Assembly (NCBI GenBank): GCA_013372965.1
Contig: JABXIR010000152.1
Location: forward strand, 1-25,588
DNA from: Gammaproteobacteria bacterium
Lineage (GTDB): Bacteria > Pseudomonadota > Gammaproteobacteria > Pseudomonadales > DSM-25080
Length of the DNA stretch: 25,588 nucleotides
Direction of reading: 5' to 3'
Position 1 is the first letter of the stretch, and every line of letters begins with the position of its first letter. Both the position numbers and the translations under genes were made by a program. The notes below the pieces were generated by a model. It did no database searches and was not told the DNA's origin. It worked only from the letters and a program-made list of their open reading frames with translations. Below, piece by piece: positions 15,372 through 23,881 of this stretch.

Positions 15372-16703
15372 ATGATAAAAATCCGCCGGGGTCTTGATCT
15401 GCCGATCAACGGAGCTCCTCAGCAGACAATCAGCGAAGCTAAGTCAGTTCGTTCGGTTGCGTTAGTCGGGTTTGACTACAACGGAATGAAGCCTACGATG
15501 GCTGTGCGCGTCGGTGACGTCGTTAAGCGCGGTCAAATTGTATTTGAAGATAAGAAGAACCCAGGTGTCGTATTTACTGCGCCAGCGTCGGGAACGGTAT
15601 CTCAAATCAATCGTGGTGCTCGCCGAGTATTCGAATCTTTAGTCATTGATGTCGAAGGCGACGAAGGTGTTGATTTTGGTGCGCAACCAAACATTGATGC
15701 TCTCTCGCGTGAAGAAATCGAGAGCAAGCTTATTCAGTCTGGTATGTGGACAGCATTCCGCACGCGCCCATTCTCGAAAGTTCCTGCGCCTGCTTCAGAA
15801 CCAAGTTCGATTTTTGTCACCGCAATGGATTCTCATCCGCTAGCCGCCGATCCGCGTGTCGTGATTGCAGAGCGTAAGGCAGAATTTGCCTTGGGTTTAA
15901 GCGTTCTCGAAAAGTTGACTAAAGGTCGTGTGTTCGTCTGTCAAACTGACGAAGAAAATCTTGCGAAAGAAACGGCTCAAATTGAGATTGCACGATTCGG
16001 TGGTAAACACCCAGCGGGTCTTGCAGGAACGCACATCCATTTCTTGGATCCGGTGTCAGCGAACAAGACGGTTTGGTCAATTGGTTACCAAGACGTCATC
16101 GCGTTTGGCGCTTTGTTCGAAACTGGTCAGCTTGATGTGAGCCGTGTTATCGCGCTTGCAGGTCCTCAGGTTAACGAACCACGTTTAGTTCGCACGCGTC
16201 TCGGCGCTAATTTGAACGAGCTAACCGCAGGTGAGCTTGCAGACGGCGATAACCGAATCGTGAGCGGCTCAGTTCTGGGTGGACGCACGTCTACCGAAAC
16301 CGTGGGCTATTTGGGTCGTTACCACTCACAAGTCTCTGTGTTACTCGAAGGACATGAGCGTCCGATGCTTCATTACGCAGGCCTTGGAGTCAACCGTTAT
16401 TCGTCGACGCCCGTATTCTTATCAAGCATGTTTAAAAAGTTGTACAACATGACAACGAGCTGTAATGGCTCTGAGCGTGCCATTGTCCCAATCGGGAACT
16501 ACGAGCGAGTTATGCCACTCGATATTCTTCCGACTCAGCTAGTGCGTGCACTGGTTGTAAAAGATACCGAGCAGGCTCAGGCACTTGGTTGTCTTGAACT
16601 CGATGAAGAAGATGTCGCATTGCTAACGTTTGTTTGTCCTGGCAAACACGAAGTTGGCTCGATCCTTCGCGACAACTTGTTGACGATCGAGAAAGAGGGT
16701 TAA
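15372..16703 (+). CDS. nqrA: Na+-translocating NADH:quinone reductase subunit A
   Basis: The protein has 443 residues, the usual length. NqrA is the peripheral cytoplasmic subunit of Na+-NQR, the pump that oxidises NADH, reduces ubiquinone and exports Na+. It has no membrane segment. The N-terminal IKIRRGLDLPINGAP and the biotinyl-lipoyl-like stretch MKPTMAVRVGDVVKRGQ with TAPASGTVSQINRGARR are typical. The start has AGG/GAG-rich sequence just upstream (15359-15368). It is the first gene of the operon; nqrB begins 4 nt after the stop. Codon use is biased to CGT for arginine, as in gap, in line with high expression. Confidence 0.97.
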   Translation: MIKIRRGLDLPINGAPQQTISEAKSVRSVALVGFDYNGMKPTMAVRVGDVVKRGQIVFEDKKNPGVVFTAPASGTVSQINRGARRVFESLVIDVEGDEGVDFGAQPNIDALSREEIESKLIQSGMWTAFRTRPFSKVPAPASEPSSIFVTAMDSHPLAADPRVVIAERKAEFALGLSVLEKLTKGRVFVCQTDEENLAKETAQIEIARFGGKHPAGLAGTHIHFLDPVSANKTVWSIGYQDVIAFGALFETGQLDVSRVIALAGPQVNEPRLVRTRLGANLNELTAGELADGDNRIVSGSVLGGRTSTETVGYLGRYHSQVSVLLEGHERPMLHYAGLGVNRYSSTPVFLSSMFKKLYNMTTSCNGSERAIVPIGNYERVMPLDILPTQLVRALVVKDTEQAQALGCLELDEEDVALLTFVCPGKHEVGSILRDNLLTIEKEG

Positions 16704-16707
16704 TTCG

Positions 16708-17901
16708 ATGTCTATACGTAATCTTTTAGATAGCATGGAACCTAACTTCCACAAAGGTGGAAAGTGGGAGAAGTGGTACGCTTTGTACGAAGCGGTAGAT
16801 ACCTTTTTGTATCAACCGAACGACCGAGCGAAAGCGAACGCGCACGTTCGTGATGGTATCGATCTAAAGCGCATCATGATCATGGTGTGGTTTGCTGCGT
16901 TGCCTTGCATGTTTTGGGCAATGTATAACACGGGTTTTCAAGCAAACTTCGCACTGAGCAATGATCCTTCTCTAGTCGTTGACGGCTGGCGTGCCTTTTT
17001 GTTGCCTGCCAGCATGATTGATCACACGAGTTTGTTGGCGAATGTGTACCACGGTGCACTTTACTTCTTGCCAGTGTATGCCACCGTGTTCATCGTCGGT
17101 GGATTCTGGGAAGTTCTCTTCGCGATGATTCGTGGCCACGAAGTCAACGAAGGCTTCTTCGTCACTTCGATTCTGTTCTCACTGACGCTTCCTGCGACGA
17201 TTCCTCTTTGGATGGTTGCTCTCGGCATTACCTTCGGTGTAGTTGTCGGTAAAGAAGTGTTTGGTGGTACGGGTAAAAACTTCCTGAATCCTGCACTGAC
17301 AGGTCGTGCATTCTTGTTCTTTGCCTACCCAGCAGCTATGTCTGGCGACGCAGTATGGGTTATCGATGGCTATACGGGCGCAACTGCGCTATCAGTAGCG
17401 GCATCTCAGGGCATGGACGTTCTTACGCAGACTGTTGCTTGGAGCGATGCCTTCTTGGGTAACATTCAAGGCTCGATGGGCGAAACATCGACACTTGCAA
17501 TCTTTATCGGGGCAGCGATTCTATTGACAACACGTATCGCTTCTTGGCGCATCATGTTAGGTGTGTTGATCGGTATGGCAGCAACGTCGACACTGTTTAA
17601 TTACATTGGTTCTGACAGTAACCCGATGTTTGCGATGACGCCTGCATGGCACTTAGTCGTCGGTGGTTTTGCCTTCGGTATGGTGTTCATGGCGACGGAT
17701 CCCGTTTCAGCGTCTATGACAAACCGCGGTCGTTTTTGGTACGGAGCCCTTATCGGCTTTATGGTTGTGCTTATCCGTGTTGTGAACCCGGCGTTCCCAG
17801 AAGGTATGATGCTAGCAATCCTATTTGCTAACCTGTTCGCACCGATTTTCGACCACTTTGTCGTTCAAGCGAATATCAAACGGAGACTGTCTCGTGGCTA
17901 A
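16708..17901 (+). CDS. nqrB: Na+-NQR subunit B
   Basis: This is a 397-residue integral membrane subunit with about ten hydrophobic segments, for example IMIMVWFAALPCMFWAMY and FFVTSILFSLTLPATIPLWM. The covalent FMN site is T226, in DGYTGATAL, matching the D-x-x-(S/T)-G-A-T rule for ApbE-modified proteins (T236 in Vibrio cholerae). NqrB also carries riboflavin and the main part of the Na+ and quinone paths. The C-terminal VFMATDPVSASMTNRGRF loop is conserved. The stop overlaps the nqrC GTG start by 8 nt. Confidence 0.97.
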   Translation: MSIRNLLDSMEPNFHKGGKWEKWYALYEAVDTFLYQPNDRAKANAHVRDGIDLKRIMIMVWFAALPCMFWAMYNTGFQANFALSNDPSLVVDGWRAFLLPASMIDHTSLLANVYHGALYFLPVYATVFIVGGFWEVLFAMIRGHEVNEGFFVTSILFSLTLPATIPLWMVALGITFGVVVGKEVFGGTGKNFLNPALTGRAFLFFAYPAAMSGDAVWVIDGYTGATALSVAASQGMDVLTQTVAWSDAFLGNIQGSMGETSTLAIFIGAAILLTTRIASWRIMLGVLIGMAATSTLFNYIGSDSNPMFAMTPAWHLVVGGFAFGMVFMATDPVSASMTNRGRFWYGALIGFMVVLIRVVNPAFPEGMMLAILFANLFAPIFDHFVVQANIKRRLSRG

Positions 17902-18658
17902 AAAAGAAAGTATTTCACGTACGTTTATCGTCGCGACGCTACTATGTTTGGTTTGTGGTGTGTTCGTTGCAGCTGCAGCGGTACAACTTAAGCCGCTTCA
18001 GGAAGCGAACGCGGTAATGAACCTTCAGCGTAACGTCTTGATGGCAGCGGATCGTTTTGATCCATCAACTGACGTGGCTGATCAATGGGGAACGGTTGAA
18101 GAGCGTTATGTCGACCTAGCAACGGGCCGTTTTGTAGATGCGCCTGAAGAAGGTTACGACCTCGATAAGATCCTTAAAAACGCCGATCAGTACACCGTGA
18201 TTGAACGCAGTAATGATGCTGCTGGTATCGGCCGTCGAGAGAATATCGTTAAGGTGTATGTGTTCAACAACGCGAACGGCATCGAGCGTATAGTACTGCC
18301 TATGCGTGGTAAAGGTCTTTGGTCGACGATGTGGGGCTTCATGGCACTTGAGAACGATTTCAACACAGTTGCCGGTTTCACGTTCTACGAGCATGGCGAA
18401 ACGCCAGGACTCGGTGGTGAAGTCGACAATCCGCGCTGGAAGGCTCAGTGGCCTGGTAAAACCGTCTACGACGTCGATGGCGAACTTCAACTGACCGTAA
18501 CTAAGGCGGGTCAGGCTGACTCGAGTACTGGTTACGAGATTGACGGTTTGTCAGGCGCGACACTGACCACTAATGGCATTGATGGCACTGTCCAATACTG
18601 GATGGGTGAAAATGGCTATCGTGCATTCCTCGAGAATCTTAAAGCGGGAGATGCGTAA
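17894..18658 (+). CDS. nqrC: Na+-NQR subunit C
   Basis: The protein has 254 residues from the GTG at 17894, which overlaps nqrB by 8 nt and has CGGAGA 7 nt upstream. An ATG at 17825 would lie well inside nqrB and add an atypical extension. One N-terminal membrane helix (FIVATLLCLVCGVFVAAAAV) anchors a periplasmic FMN domain. The covalent FMN site is T223, in DGLSGATLT. GETPGLGGEVDNPRWKAQWPGK is a family signature. NqrC passes electrons from the iron-sulfur site of NqrD/E to NqrB. Spacing to nqrD is 2 nt. Confidence 0.96.
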   Translation: MAKKESISRTFIVATLLCLVCGVFVAAAAVQLKPLQEANAVMNLQRNVLMAADRFDPSTDVADQWGTVEERYVDLATGRFVDAPEEGYDLDKILKNADQYTVIERSNDAAGIGRRENIVKVYVFNNANGIERIVLPMRGKGLWSTMWGFMALENDFNTVAGFTFYEHGETPGLGGEVDNPRWKAQWPGKTVYDVDGELQLTVTKAGQADSSTGYEIDGLSGATLTTNGIDGTVQYWMGENGYRAFLENLKAGDA

Positions 18659-18660
18659 CC

Positions 18661-19323
18661 GTGAGTGATTCAATGAAATCAGTTTTAACGAAGCCGATTG
18701 CGGACAACAACCCGATCGCGCTTCAAATCCTTGGTATCTGTTCTGCGTTAGCTGTAACGAGTAGCCTGCAAGTGGCTGTTGTTATGTCTTTGGCAGTAAT
18801 TGTTGTAACCGGCATGTCAAACTTGTTGGTTTCACTATTACGTAACCAGATTCCTAACAGCATTCGTTTGATCGTTCAGATGACGATTATTGCTTCGTTA
18901 GTCATCGTGGTTGATCAGGTGCTTAAGGCCTATGCTTACGAAATTTCGAAGCAGCTTTCAGTATTTGTTGGTCTGATTATCACCAACTGTATCGTATTAG
19001 GCCGAGCAGAAGCGTTCGCCATGAAGAACGGACCTAAGGCCTCGTTTGTCGATGGCATCGGTAACGGACTTGGCTACACGCTAATCCTTCTTGTTGTTGG
19101 TTTCTTCCGAGAGCTTCTTGGTGCAGGTAAGCTATTTGGCTACACGGTTCTTCCAACGATCAACGAGGGTGGTTGGTACGAACCGAACGGTTTGATGCTG
19201 CTTCCACCGAGCTCTTTCTTCATCATTGGTTTGTTCATTTGGGCGCTACGTAGTTGGAAGCGCGAACAAATTGAAACGCCAGATTTCGTTATTGCGCCGA
19301 ACTCGCGCACCGCGGAGGGTTAA
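18661..19323 (+). CDS. nqrD: Na+-NQR subunit D
   Basis: This is a 220-residue membrane subunit starting at GTG, with GGGAG about 10 nt upstream. It has six likely membrane helices. C27 (ILGICSALAV) and C110 (IITNCIVLGRAEAFA) are the conserved cysteines that, together with two in NqrE, hold the intramembrane [2Fe-2S] cluster in solved Na+-NQR structures. The GPKASFVDGIGNGLGY loop is diagnostic and is shared with RnfE. The nqr context decides in favour of NqrD. nqrE follows after 3 nt. Confidence 0.96.
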   Translation: MSDSMKSVLTKPIADNNPIALQILGICSALAVTSSLQVAVVMSLAVIVVTGMSNLLVSLLRNQIPNSIRLIVQMTIIASLVIVVDQVLKAYAYEISKQLSVFVGLIITNCIVLGRAEAFAMKNGPKASFVDGIGNGLGYTLILLVVGFFRELLGAGKLFGYTVLPTINEGGWYEPNGLMLLPPSSFFIIGLFIWALRSWKREQIETPDFVIAPNSRTAEG

Positions 19324-19326
19324 TCG

Positions 19327-19944
19327 ATGGAAGAACTATTAGGTTTATTTGTCCGTTCGATTTTTATCGAGAATATGGCGCTAGCGGCATTCTTAGGAAT
19401 GTGTACGTTCCTCGCTGTCTCTAAAAAGATTGATGCTGCGATTGGTCTAGGTGTAGCGGTTGTTGTCGTGTTAATGGTCACAGTTCCTGTGAACAACCTG
19501 ATCTACCACAACTTGCTAGCGCCAGGCGCATTAACTTGGACTGGCATCGAAGGCATGGAGAACGTCGATTTATCTTTCTTGGGCCTTCTTAGCTACATCG
19601 GCGTCATTGCTGCTCTAGTACAGATTATGGAAATGTTCCTTGATCGTTATGTACCGGCACTTTATAACGCGCTAGGCGTATTCTTGCCGCTGATCACAGT
19701 AAACTGTGCGATCTTAGGTGCGACTCTACTTATGGTTGAGCGTAGCTATGGTTTCGGTGAGTCTGTGGTTTACGGTGCGGGCGCGGGCGTTGGCTGGGCA
19801 TTGGCAATCGTCGTTTTAGCGGGTTTACGTGAGAAAATGAAGTACAGCGATGTACCTGCAGGTCTCCGTGGATTAGGTATCACATTTATCACTGTTGGAC
19901 TGATGTCGCTTGGCTTCATGTCTTTCGGTGGTATCCAGCTGTAA
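19327..19944 (+). CDS. nqrE: Na+-NQR subunit E
   Basis: This is a 205-residue membrane subunit with six likely helices. It is homologous to NqrD in inverted topology and to RnfA. C26 (AFLGMCTFLAVSKK) and C127 (LITVNCAILGATL) complete the cysteine set for the intramembrane iron-sulfur site. SIFIENMALAAFLGMC near the start is diagnostic. It sits between nqrD and nqrF, 9 nt before nqrF. Confidence 0.96.
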   Translation: MEELLGLFVRSIFIENMALAAFLGMCTFLAVSKKIDAAIGLGVAVVVVLMVTVPVNNLIYHNLLAPGALTWTGIEGMENVDLSFLGLLSYIGVIAALVQIMEMFLDRYVPALYNALGVFLPLITVNCAILGATLLMVERSYGFGESVVYGAGAGVGWALAIVVLAGLREKMKYSDVPAGLRGLGITFITVGLMSLGFMSFGGIQL

Positions 19945-19953
19945 GGGGTCGAA

Positions 19954-21183
19954 ATGGAAGGTTATATGGTTATCGGCCTCGGTGTCGTGATGTTCACGCT
20001 GATCGTGCTGGGTCTAGTTGTTATCATTTTAGGTGCTCGCTCAAAGCTTGTTAACTCGGGCGACGTTACGATCACCGTGAACGGTGAGCGCGAGCTTAAA
20101 GTTCCTGCTGGCGGTAAGTTACTTCAAACGCTTGCAGCGAATAACGTGTTCTTGTCTTCAGCGTGCGGCGGCGGCGGTAGCTGCGCGCAGTGTACGTGTA
20201 AGATCTTCGAAGGCGGTGGCGAAATGCTCCCAACCGAACAGCCTCACTTCACTCGACGTGAAGCGCGTGAAGGCTGGCGTTTGAGCTGTCAGGTGGCCGT
20301 TAAGCAAGATATGTCAATCGAAGTCCCTGAAGAGGTATTCGGTGTTAAGAAGTGGGAATGTACGGTTGAGTCTAACCCGAATGTTGCGACTTTCATTAAA
20401 GAACTGACACTGAAGCTACCTGAAGGTGAAAACGTCGATTTCCGTGCAGGCGGTTACGTACAGCTTGAATGTCCGCCACACGAAGTGAAGTACAGTGATT
20501 TTGACATTCAGGAAGAATACCGTGGCGACTGGGAGCGTTTCGGCTTCTTTGACGTTGTCTCGAAAGTTTCTGAAACAACAATCCGTGCTTACTCGATGGC
20601 AAACTATCCAGAAGAGAAGGGTGTGGTTAAGTTCAACATTCGTTGTGCGACACCACCGCCAAATAACTTGTCTCTTCCAGCGGGTATTATGTCTTCGTGG
20701 GTGTTCAACCTGAAGCCTGGCGACAAAGTAACTGTTTACGGTCCGTTTGGTGAGTTCTTCGCTAAAGAAACAGACGCTGAGATGGTATTCGTAGGCGGTG
20801 GTGCTGGTATGGCGCCAATGCGTTCACACATCTTCGATCAGTTGAAGCGACTCAACAGCAAGCGTAAGATTTCTTTCTGGTATGGTGCACGTTCACTTCG
20901 TGAAGCGTTCTATCAAGACGAATTTGATATGCTCGCGGCAGAAAATGAGAACTTCACGTGGACTTTGGCAATGTCGGATCCACAACCAGAAGATAACTGG
21001 GAAGGTCCAACCGGCTTTATTCACAACGTGTTGTACGATATGTATCTCAAAGATCACGAGGCTCCAGAAGATTGTGAGTTCTACATGTGTGGTCCACCAA
21101 TGATGAACGCAGCGGTTATCGGCTTGCTCAAAGATCTTGGTGTCGAAGATGAAAACATTCTGCTGGACGATTTCGGTGGCTAA
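19954..21183 (+). CDS. nqrF: Na+-NQR subunit F, NADH dehydrogenase
   Basis: This is the 409-residue NADH-oxidising entry subunit. An N-terminal membrane helix (residues 4-27) anchors it. Then comes a 2Fe-2S ferredoxin domain with C71, C77, C80 and C112 (CGGGGSCAQC ... LSC). A ferredoxin reductase-type FAD/NADH module follows, with RAYSMANYP for FAD, FVGGGAGMAPMRS for NADH, and EFYMCGPPMMN near the end. AAGGGG just upstream of the ATG is a good ribosome binding site. The stop overlaps the apbE start by 8 nt, the same junction form as nqrB/nqrC. Confidence 0.97.
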   Translation: MEGYMVIGLGVVMFTLIVLGLVVIILGARSKLVNSGDVTITVNGERELKVPAGGKLLQTLAANNVFLSSACGGGGSCAQCTCKIFEGGGEMLPTEQPHFTRREAREGWRLSCQVAVKQDMSIEVPEEVFGVKKWECTVESNPNVATFIKELTLKLPEGENVDFRAGGYVQLECPPHEVKYSDFDIQEEYRGDWERFGFFDVVSKVSETTIRAYSMANYPEEKGVVKFNIRCATPPPNNLSLPAGIMSSWVFNLKPGDKVTVYGPFGEFFAKETDAEMVFVGGGAGMAPMRSHIFDQLKRLNSKRKISFWYGARSLREAFYQDEFDMLAAENENFTWTLAMSDPQPEDNWEGPTGFIHNVLYDMYLKDHEAPEDCEFYMCGPPMMNAAVIGLLKDLGVEDENILLDDFGG

Positions 21184-22195
21184 GTTTCATCACGCATTGA
21201 AAACAGGGCTCATAGTAGCCCTGTTTTTCGTTGTAACAGCCTGTAATTCTGAGCGCACGAGTACAACCTTGAGTGGCGCGACTATGGGCACGACGTATCA
21301 TGTAACGGTGATTAATCTCGATGATACGGAGTCAGCGAGTGTCAAAGCGTCGATTGATCATTTGTTGCTCCAGATCAATCAGTCGATGTCGACGTACATT
21401 CCAGACTCAGAGCTGTCGTTAATCAATGGCGTGCCAGGCCCATCAGAGCACCAAATCTCGCCACCGCTGGCGCGTGTTCTCACAGAGGCGATCTCAATTG
21501 GCTCCGTTGTGCCGGAATATTACGACATTTCTGTACTACCTTTGGTTGAATTGTGGGGTTTCGGTGCCGGCAAGAGTGACAAGGTGGTGCCGAGTGAGTC
21601 GTCGATTTTAGGAGCGCTTTCAAGCGTCGGTTGGAACAAGTTCGCGTTAAACGGCAACACGTTGTCGCGCTATGCCGATGTTCAGATAGATTTGTCTTCA
21701 ATTGCTAAGGGTTATGCGGTCGATGCGGTCGGAGAGTTACTTACATCACTCGGTTATTCCCATTATTTAGTCGAGATTGGTGGTGAAATCACAACCTCTG
21801 GTCGAAATTCTCGTGGTAAACTATGGCGTGTAGGTATTGAGCAACCGTCAATTTCAGGCGGGCCTCCCGTTCGCGCTGTACCACTGGATAATCTGGCGGT
21901 CGCAACATCGGGTGATTATCGAAACTTTTTTGTCGAAGGTGAGAAGCGCTACGGACACACCATCAGCCCAATAACGGGCTATCCTGTAAGCAACGATTCG
22001 CTTTCGGTTACGGTGATTGGTCCGACCTGCGCTTACGCTGATGGCTGGGCGACTGCGCTAAACGCCTCTGGTCCTCAAGAAGGGCTTCGTGTGGCCAACG
22101 AGCAGGGAATCGCCGCATTGTTCATTTTTGCCGACGGTGACGAGCTTCGTATAATGGAATCACGCGCCTACAGTGAATATTTGGAGAATCTTTAA
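21176..22195 (+). CDS. apbE: FAD:protein FMN transferase ApbE (lipoprotein)
   Basis: The protein has 339 residues from the GTG at 21176. The lipobox VTAC gives C23 as the lipidated residue after a short basic-hydrophobic signal. In-frame ATGs at 21137 and 21149, inside nqrF, would add 13 or 9 residues and are possible but less likely. ApbE transfers FMN from FAD to threonine in D-x-x-(S/T)-G-A-T motifs, here T226 of NqrB and T223 of NqrC. Family motifs are GATMGTTYHV, DLSSIAKGYAVD, EIGGEI, HTISPITGYPV and the Mg-binding ADGWATAL. It acts at the periplasmic face of the inner membrane. Its place directly after nqrF fits the function. Confidence 0.95.
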   Translation: MAKFHHALKTGLIVALFFVVTACNSERTSTTLSGATMGTTYHVTVINLDDTESASVKASIDHLLLQINQSMSTYIPDSELSLINGVPGPSEHQISPPLARVLTEAISIGSVVPEYYDISVLPLVELWGFGAGKSDKVVPSESSILGALSSVGWNKFALNGNTLSRYADVQIDLSSIAKGYAVDAVGELLTSLGYSHYLVEIGGEITTSGRNSRGKLWRVGIEQPSISGGPPVRAVPLDNLAVATSGDYRNFFVEGEKRYGHTISPITGYPVSNDSLSVTVIGPTCAYADGWATALNASGPQEGLRVANEQGIAALFIFADGDELRIMESRAYSEYLENL

Positions 22196-22474
22196 ATGTT
22201 AACGATCGTACTTTCAGTTATTGTATTCGCAATCCTCGTAGCGGGTATGGCCGTGGGAGTCATTTTTGCGAATAAGCCAATAGCAGGGTCTTGTGGTGGT
22301 CTCAACACTTTGGGTATGAAAGAGAATTGCGAGATCTGTGGCGGCGATGACATCGTCTGCGAAGAGGAAGCACTCAAACGGGCTAAAGTTAAGAAGCAAG
22401 ACGTACTATCAGTCGGTGGCACGGTACAAACGCTCTTTAATGACGCGACAAAGAATAAGAAAACGGAGAAGTAA
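22196..22474 (+). CDS. nqrM: Na+-NQR maturation protein NqrM
   Basis: This is a 92-residue protein starting at the base after the apbE stop. It has one N-terminal membrane helix (residues 2-24) and four cysteines, C33, C45, C48 and C55, in the pattern SCGGLNTLGM ... CEICGG ... C. This is the DUF539/NqrM pattern. NqrM is required for a working Na+-NQR and is thought to supply or insert iron for the NqrD/E site. The basic C-terminal tail (KNKKTEK) is not conserved-looking. The stop directly abuts the sth start (TAAATG). Confidence 0.93.
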   Translation: MLTIVLSVIVFAILVAGMAVGVIFANKPIAGSCGGLNTLGMKENCEICGGDDIVCEEEALKRAKVKKQDVLSVGGTVQTLFNDATKNKKTEK

Positions 22475-23881
22475 ATGTCGTCATACGATTACGACTTAGT
22501 CATTATTGGCTCTGGCCCAGCGGGCGAGGGCGCGGCACTGCATGCTGCAAAGCTCAACAAACGTGTCGCAGTAATTGAAGAGCAGCATTTTGTTGGCGGT
22601 AACTGTACGCACAAGGGGACGATCCCTTCAAAAGCGTTACGTCAGTCGGTGCGTCGTATTATTCAATTCAACACATTGCCGATGTTCCGCGATGTAGATG
22701 CGCCACAAATCTTTGGTTATCCTAAGGTGCTTAAACAGGCTGAACGCGTCATCCGTAAGCAGGTGAAGCTTCGTACGGAGCACTTCGCGCGTAATGGCGT
22801 AAAGGTCCTTACCGGCCAAGCGTGTTTTGTTGACGATCACACGGTCAAAATCGACAGTACGAGCGCTATTGATGAAACGATTACTTTCGAGAACGTCCTA
22901 ATTGCTACGGGTTCGCGTCCTTACCGTCCAGAGCACATGGATTTTAACCATCCTCGTGTGTTCTGTTCAGATTCTATTCTTCATCTCAATACCACACCGA
23001 AAACGATCATCGTCTACGGCGCGGGCGTTATCGGCTGTGAATACGCCAGTATTTTCGCGGGCCTTGGTGTGCACGTTGATTTGATCAACACGCGCGGCAG
23101 CCTTCTCGAATTCCTCGACGACGAAATATCGGATGCGCTAAGTTACCATCTTCGTGATATGGGCGTTAACGTCCGCCACAACGAAGAAGAAGAGCGCCTA
23201 GATGTCGACGATGACGGCGTTACCTTGCATCTCGCATCAGGAAAGCGTGTTCGCGGTGAGTGTATTCTGTTTTGTAACGGCCGAACGGGTAATACCGATA
23301 CGCTTGCGTTAGAGAATATCGGTCTTGAAGCGAATCATCGTGGTCAGGTGAGCGTCGATGAGTCATATCGTACGAAGGTCGCGAATGTGTATGCGGCTGG
23401 TGATGTCATTGGCTGGCCGGCACTTGCTTCGGCTGCCTATGATCAAGGTCGCAGTGCCGCCGCAGCTATGTTAGGTGGTGAGAAGGTTCGCTTCGTTAAT
23501 GAAGTGCCTACCGGTATTTATACGCTTCCTGAAATTAGTTCGATTGGTAAAACTGAGTCGGAACTAACTGAGGCAAAAATCCCTTACGAAGTCGGGCGAA
23601 GCTTCTTTAAGAACATCGCTCGAGCACAAATTACGGGTGATGAAGTCGGCATGCTCAAGTTGCTTTTCCATGTTGATACACTCGAGATATTAGGGGTTCA
23701 CTGTTTCGGTGCAGAGTCCTCAGAGATTATTCACATCGGTCAGGCCGTTATGAATCAACCGTCCGGTCACAATACGATTGAGTATTTTGTTAACTCAACC
23801 TTTAACTATCCAACGATGGCTGAGGCGTACCGCGTCGCAGCACTCGAGGGGTTAGAGCGTGTGGGACGATTGAACGACTAA
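22475..23881 (+). CDS. sthA: Soluble pyridine nucleotide transhydrogenase
   Basis: This is a 468-residue flavoprotein that equilibrates NADPH + NAD+ with NADP+ + NADH in the cytosol. The FAD-binding motif is IIGSGPAGEGAALHAA (10-25). The pyridine nucleotide motif is VYGAGVIGCEYASIFAGLG, and YAAGDVIGWPALAS is the second FAD motif. The redox-disulfide position reads C44-THKG-T49, so the second cysteine is threonine. That separates SthA from lipoamide dehydrogenase and glutathione reductase, and E. coli SthA has the same pattern. The start abuts the nqrM stop, so it is cotranscribed with nqr, and NADPH-to-NADH conversion could feed NQR. Its stop overlaps the convergent phosphodiesterase gene by 4 bp. 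Confidence 0.96.
   Translation: MSSYDYDLVIIGSGPAGEGAALHAAKLNKRVAVIEEQHFVGGNCTHKGTIPSKALRQSVRRIIQFNTLPMFRDVDAPQIFGYPKVLKQAERVIRKQVKLRTEHFARNGVKVLTGQACFVDDHTVKIDSTSAIDETITFENVLIATGSRPYRPEHMDFNHPRVFCSDSILHLNTTPKTIIVYGAGVIGCEYASIFAGLGVHVDLINTRGSLLEFLDDEISDALSYHLRDMGVNVRHNEEEERLDVDDDGVTLHLASGKRVRGECILFCNGRTGNTDTLALENIGLEANHRGQVSVDESYRTKVANVYAAGDVIGWPALASAAYDQGRSAAAAMLGGEKVRFVNEVPTGIYTLPEISSIGKTESELTEAKIPYEVGRSFFKNIARAQITGDEVGMLKLLFHVDTLEILGVHCFGAESSEIIHIGQAVMNQPSGHNTIEYFVNSTFNYPTMAEAYRVAALEGLERVGRLND

Noticed and set aside
17825..17893. Longer nqrC start inside nqrB
   Set aside because: The extension is not typical of NqrC and the GTG at 17894 has a proper ribosome binding site.
22604..22624. SthA missing the second cysteine of the redox disulfide
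   Set aside because: Threonine at this place is the norm for soluble transhydrogenases and does not indicate damage.
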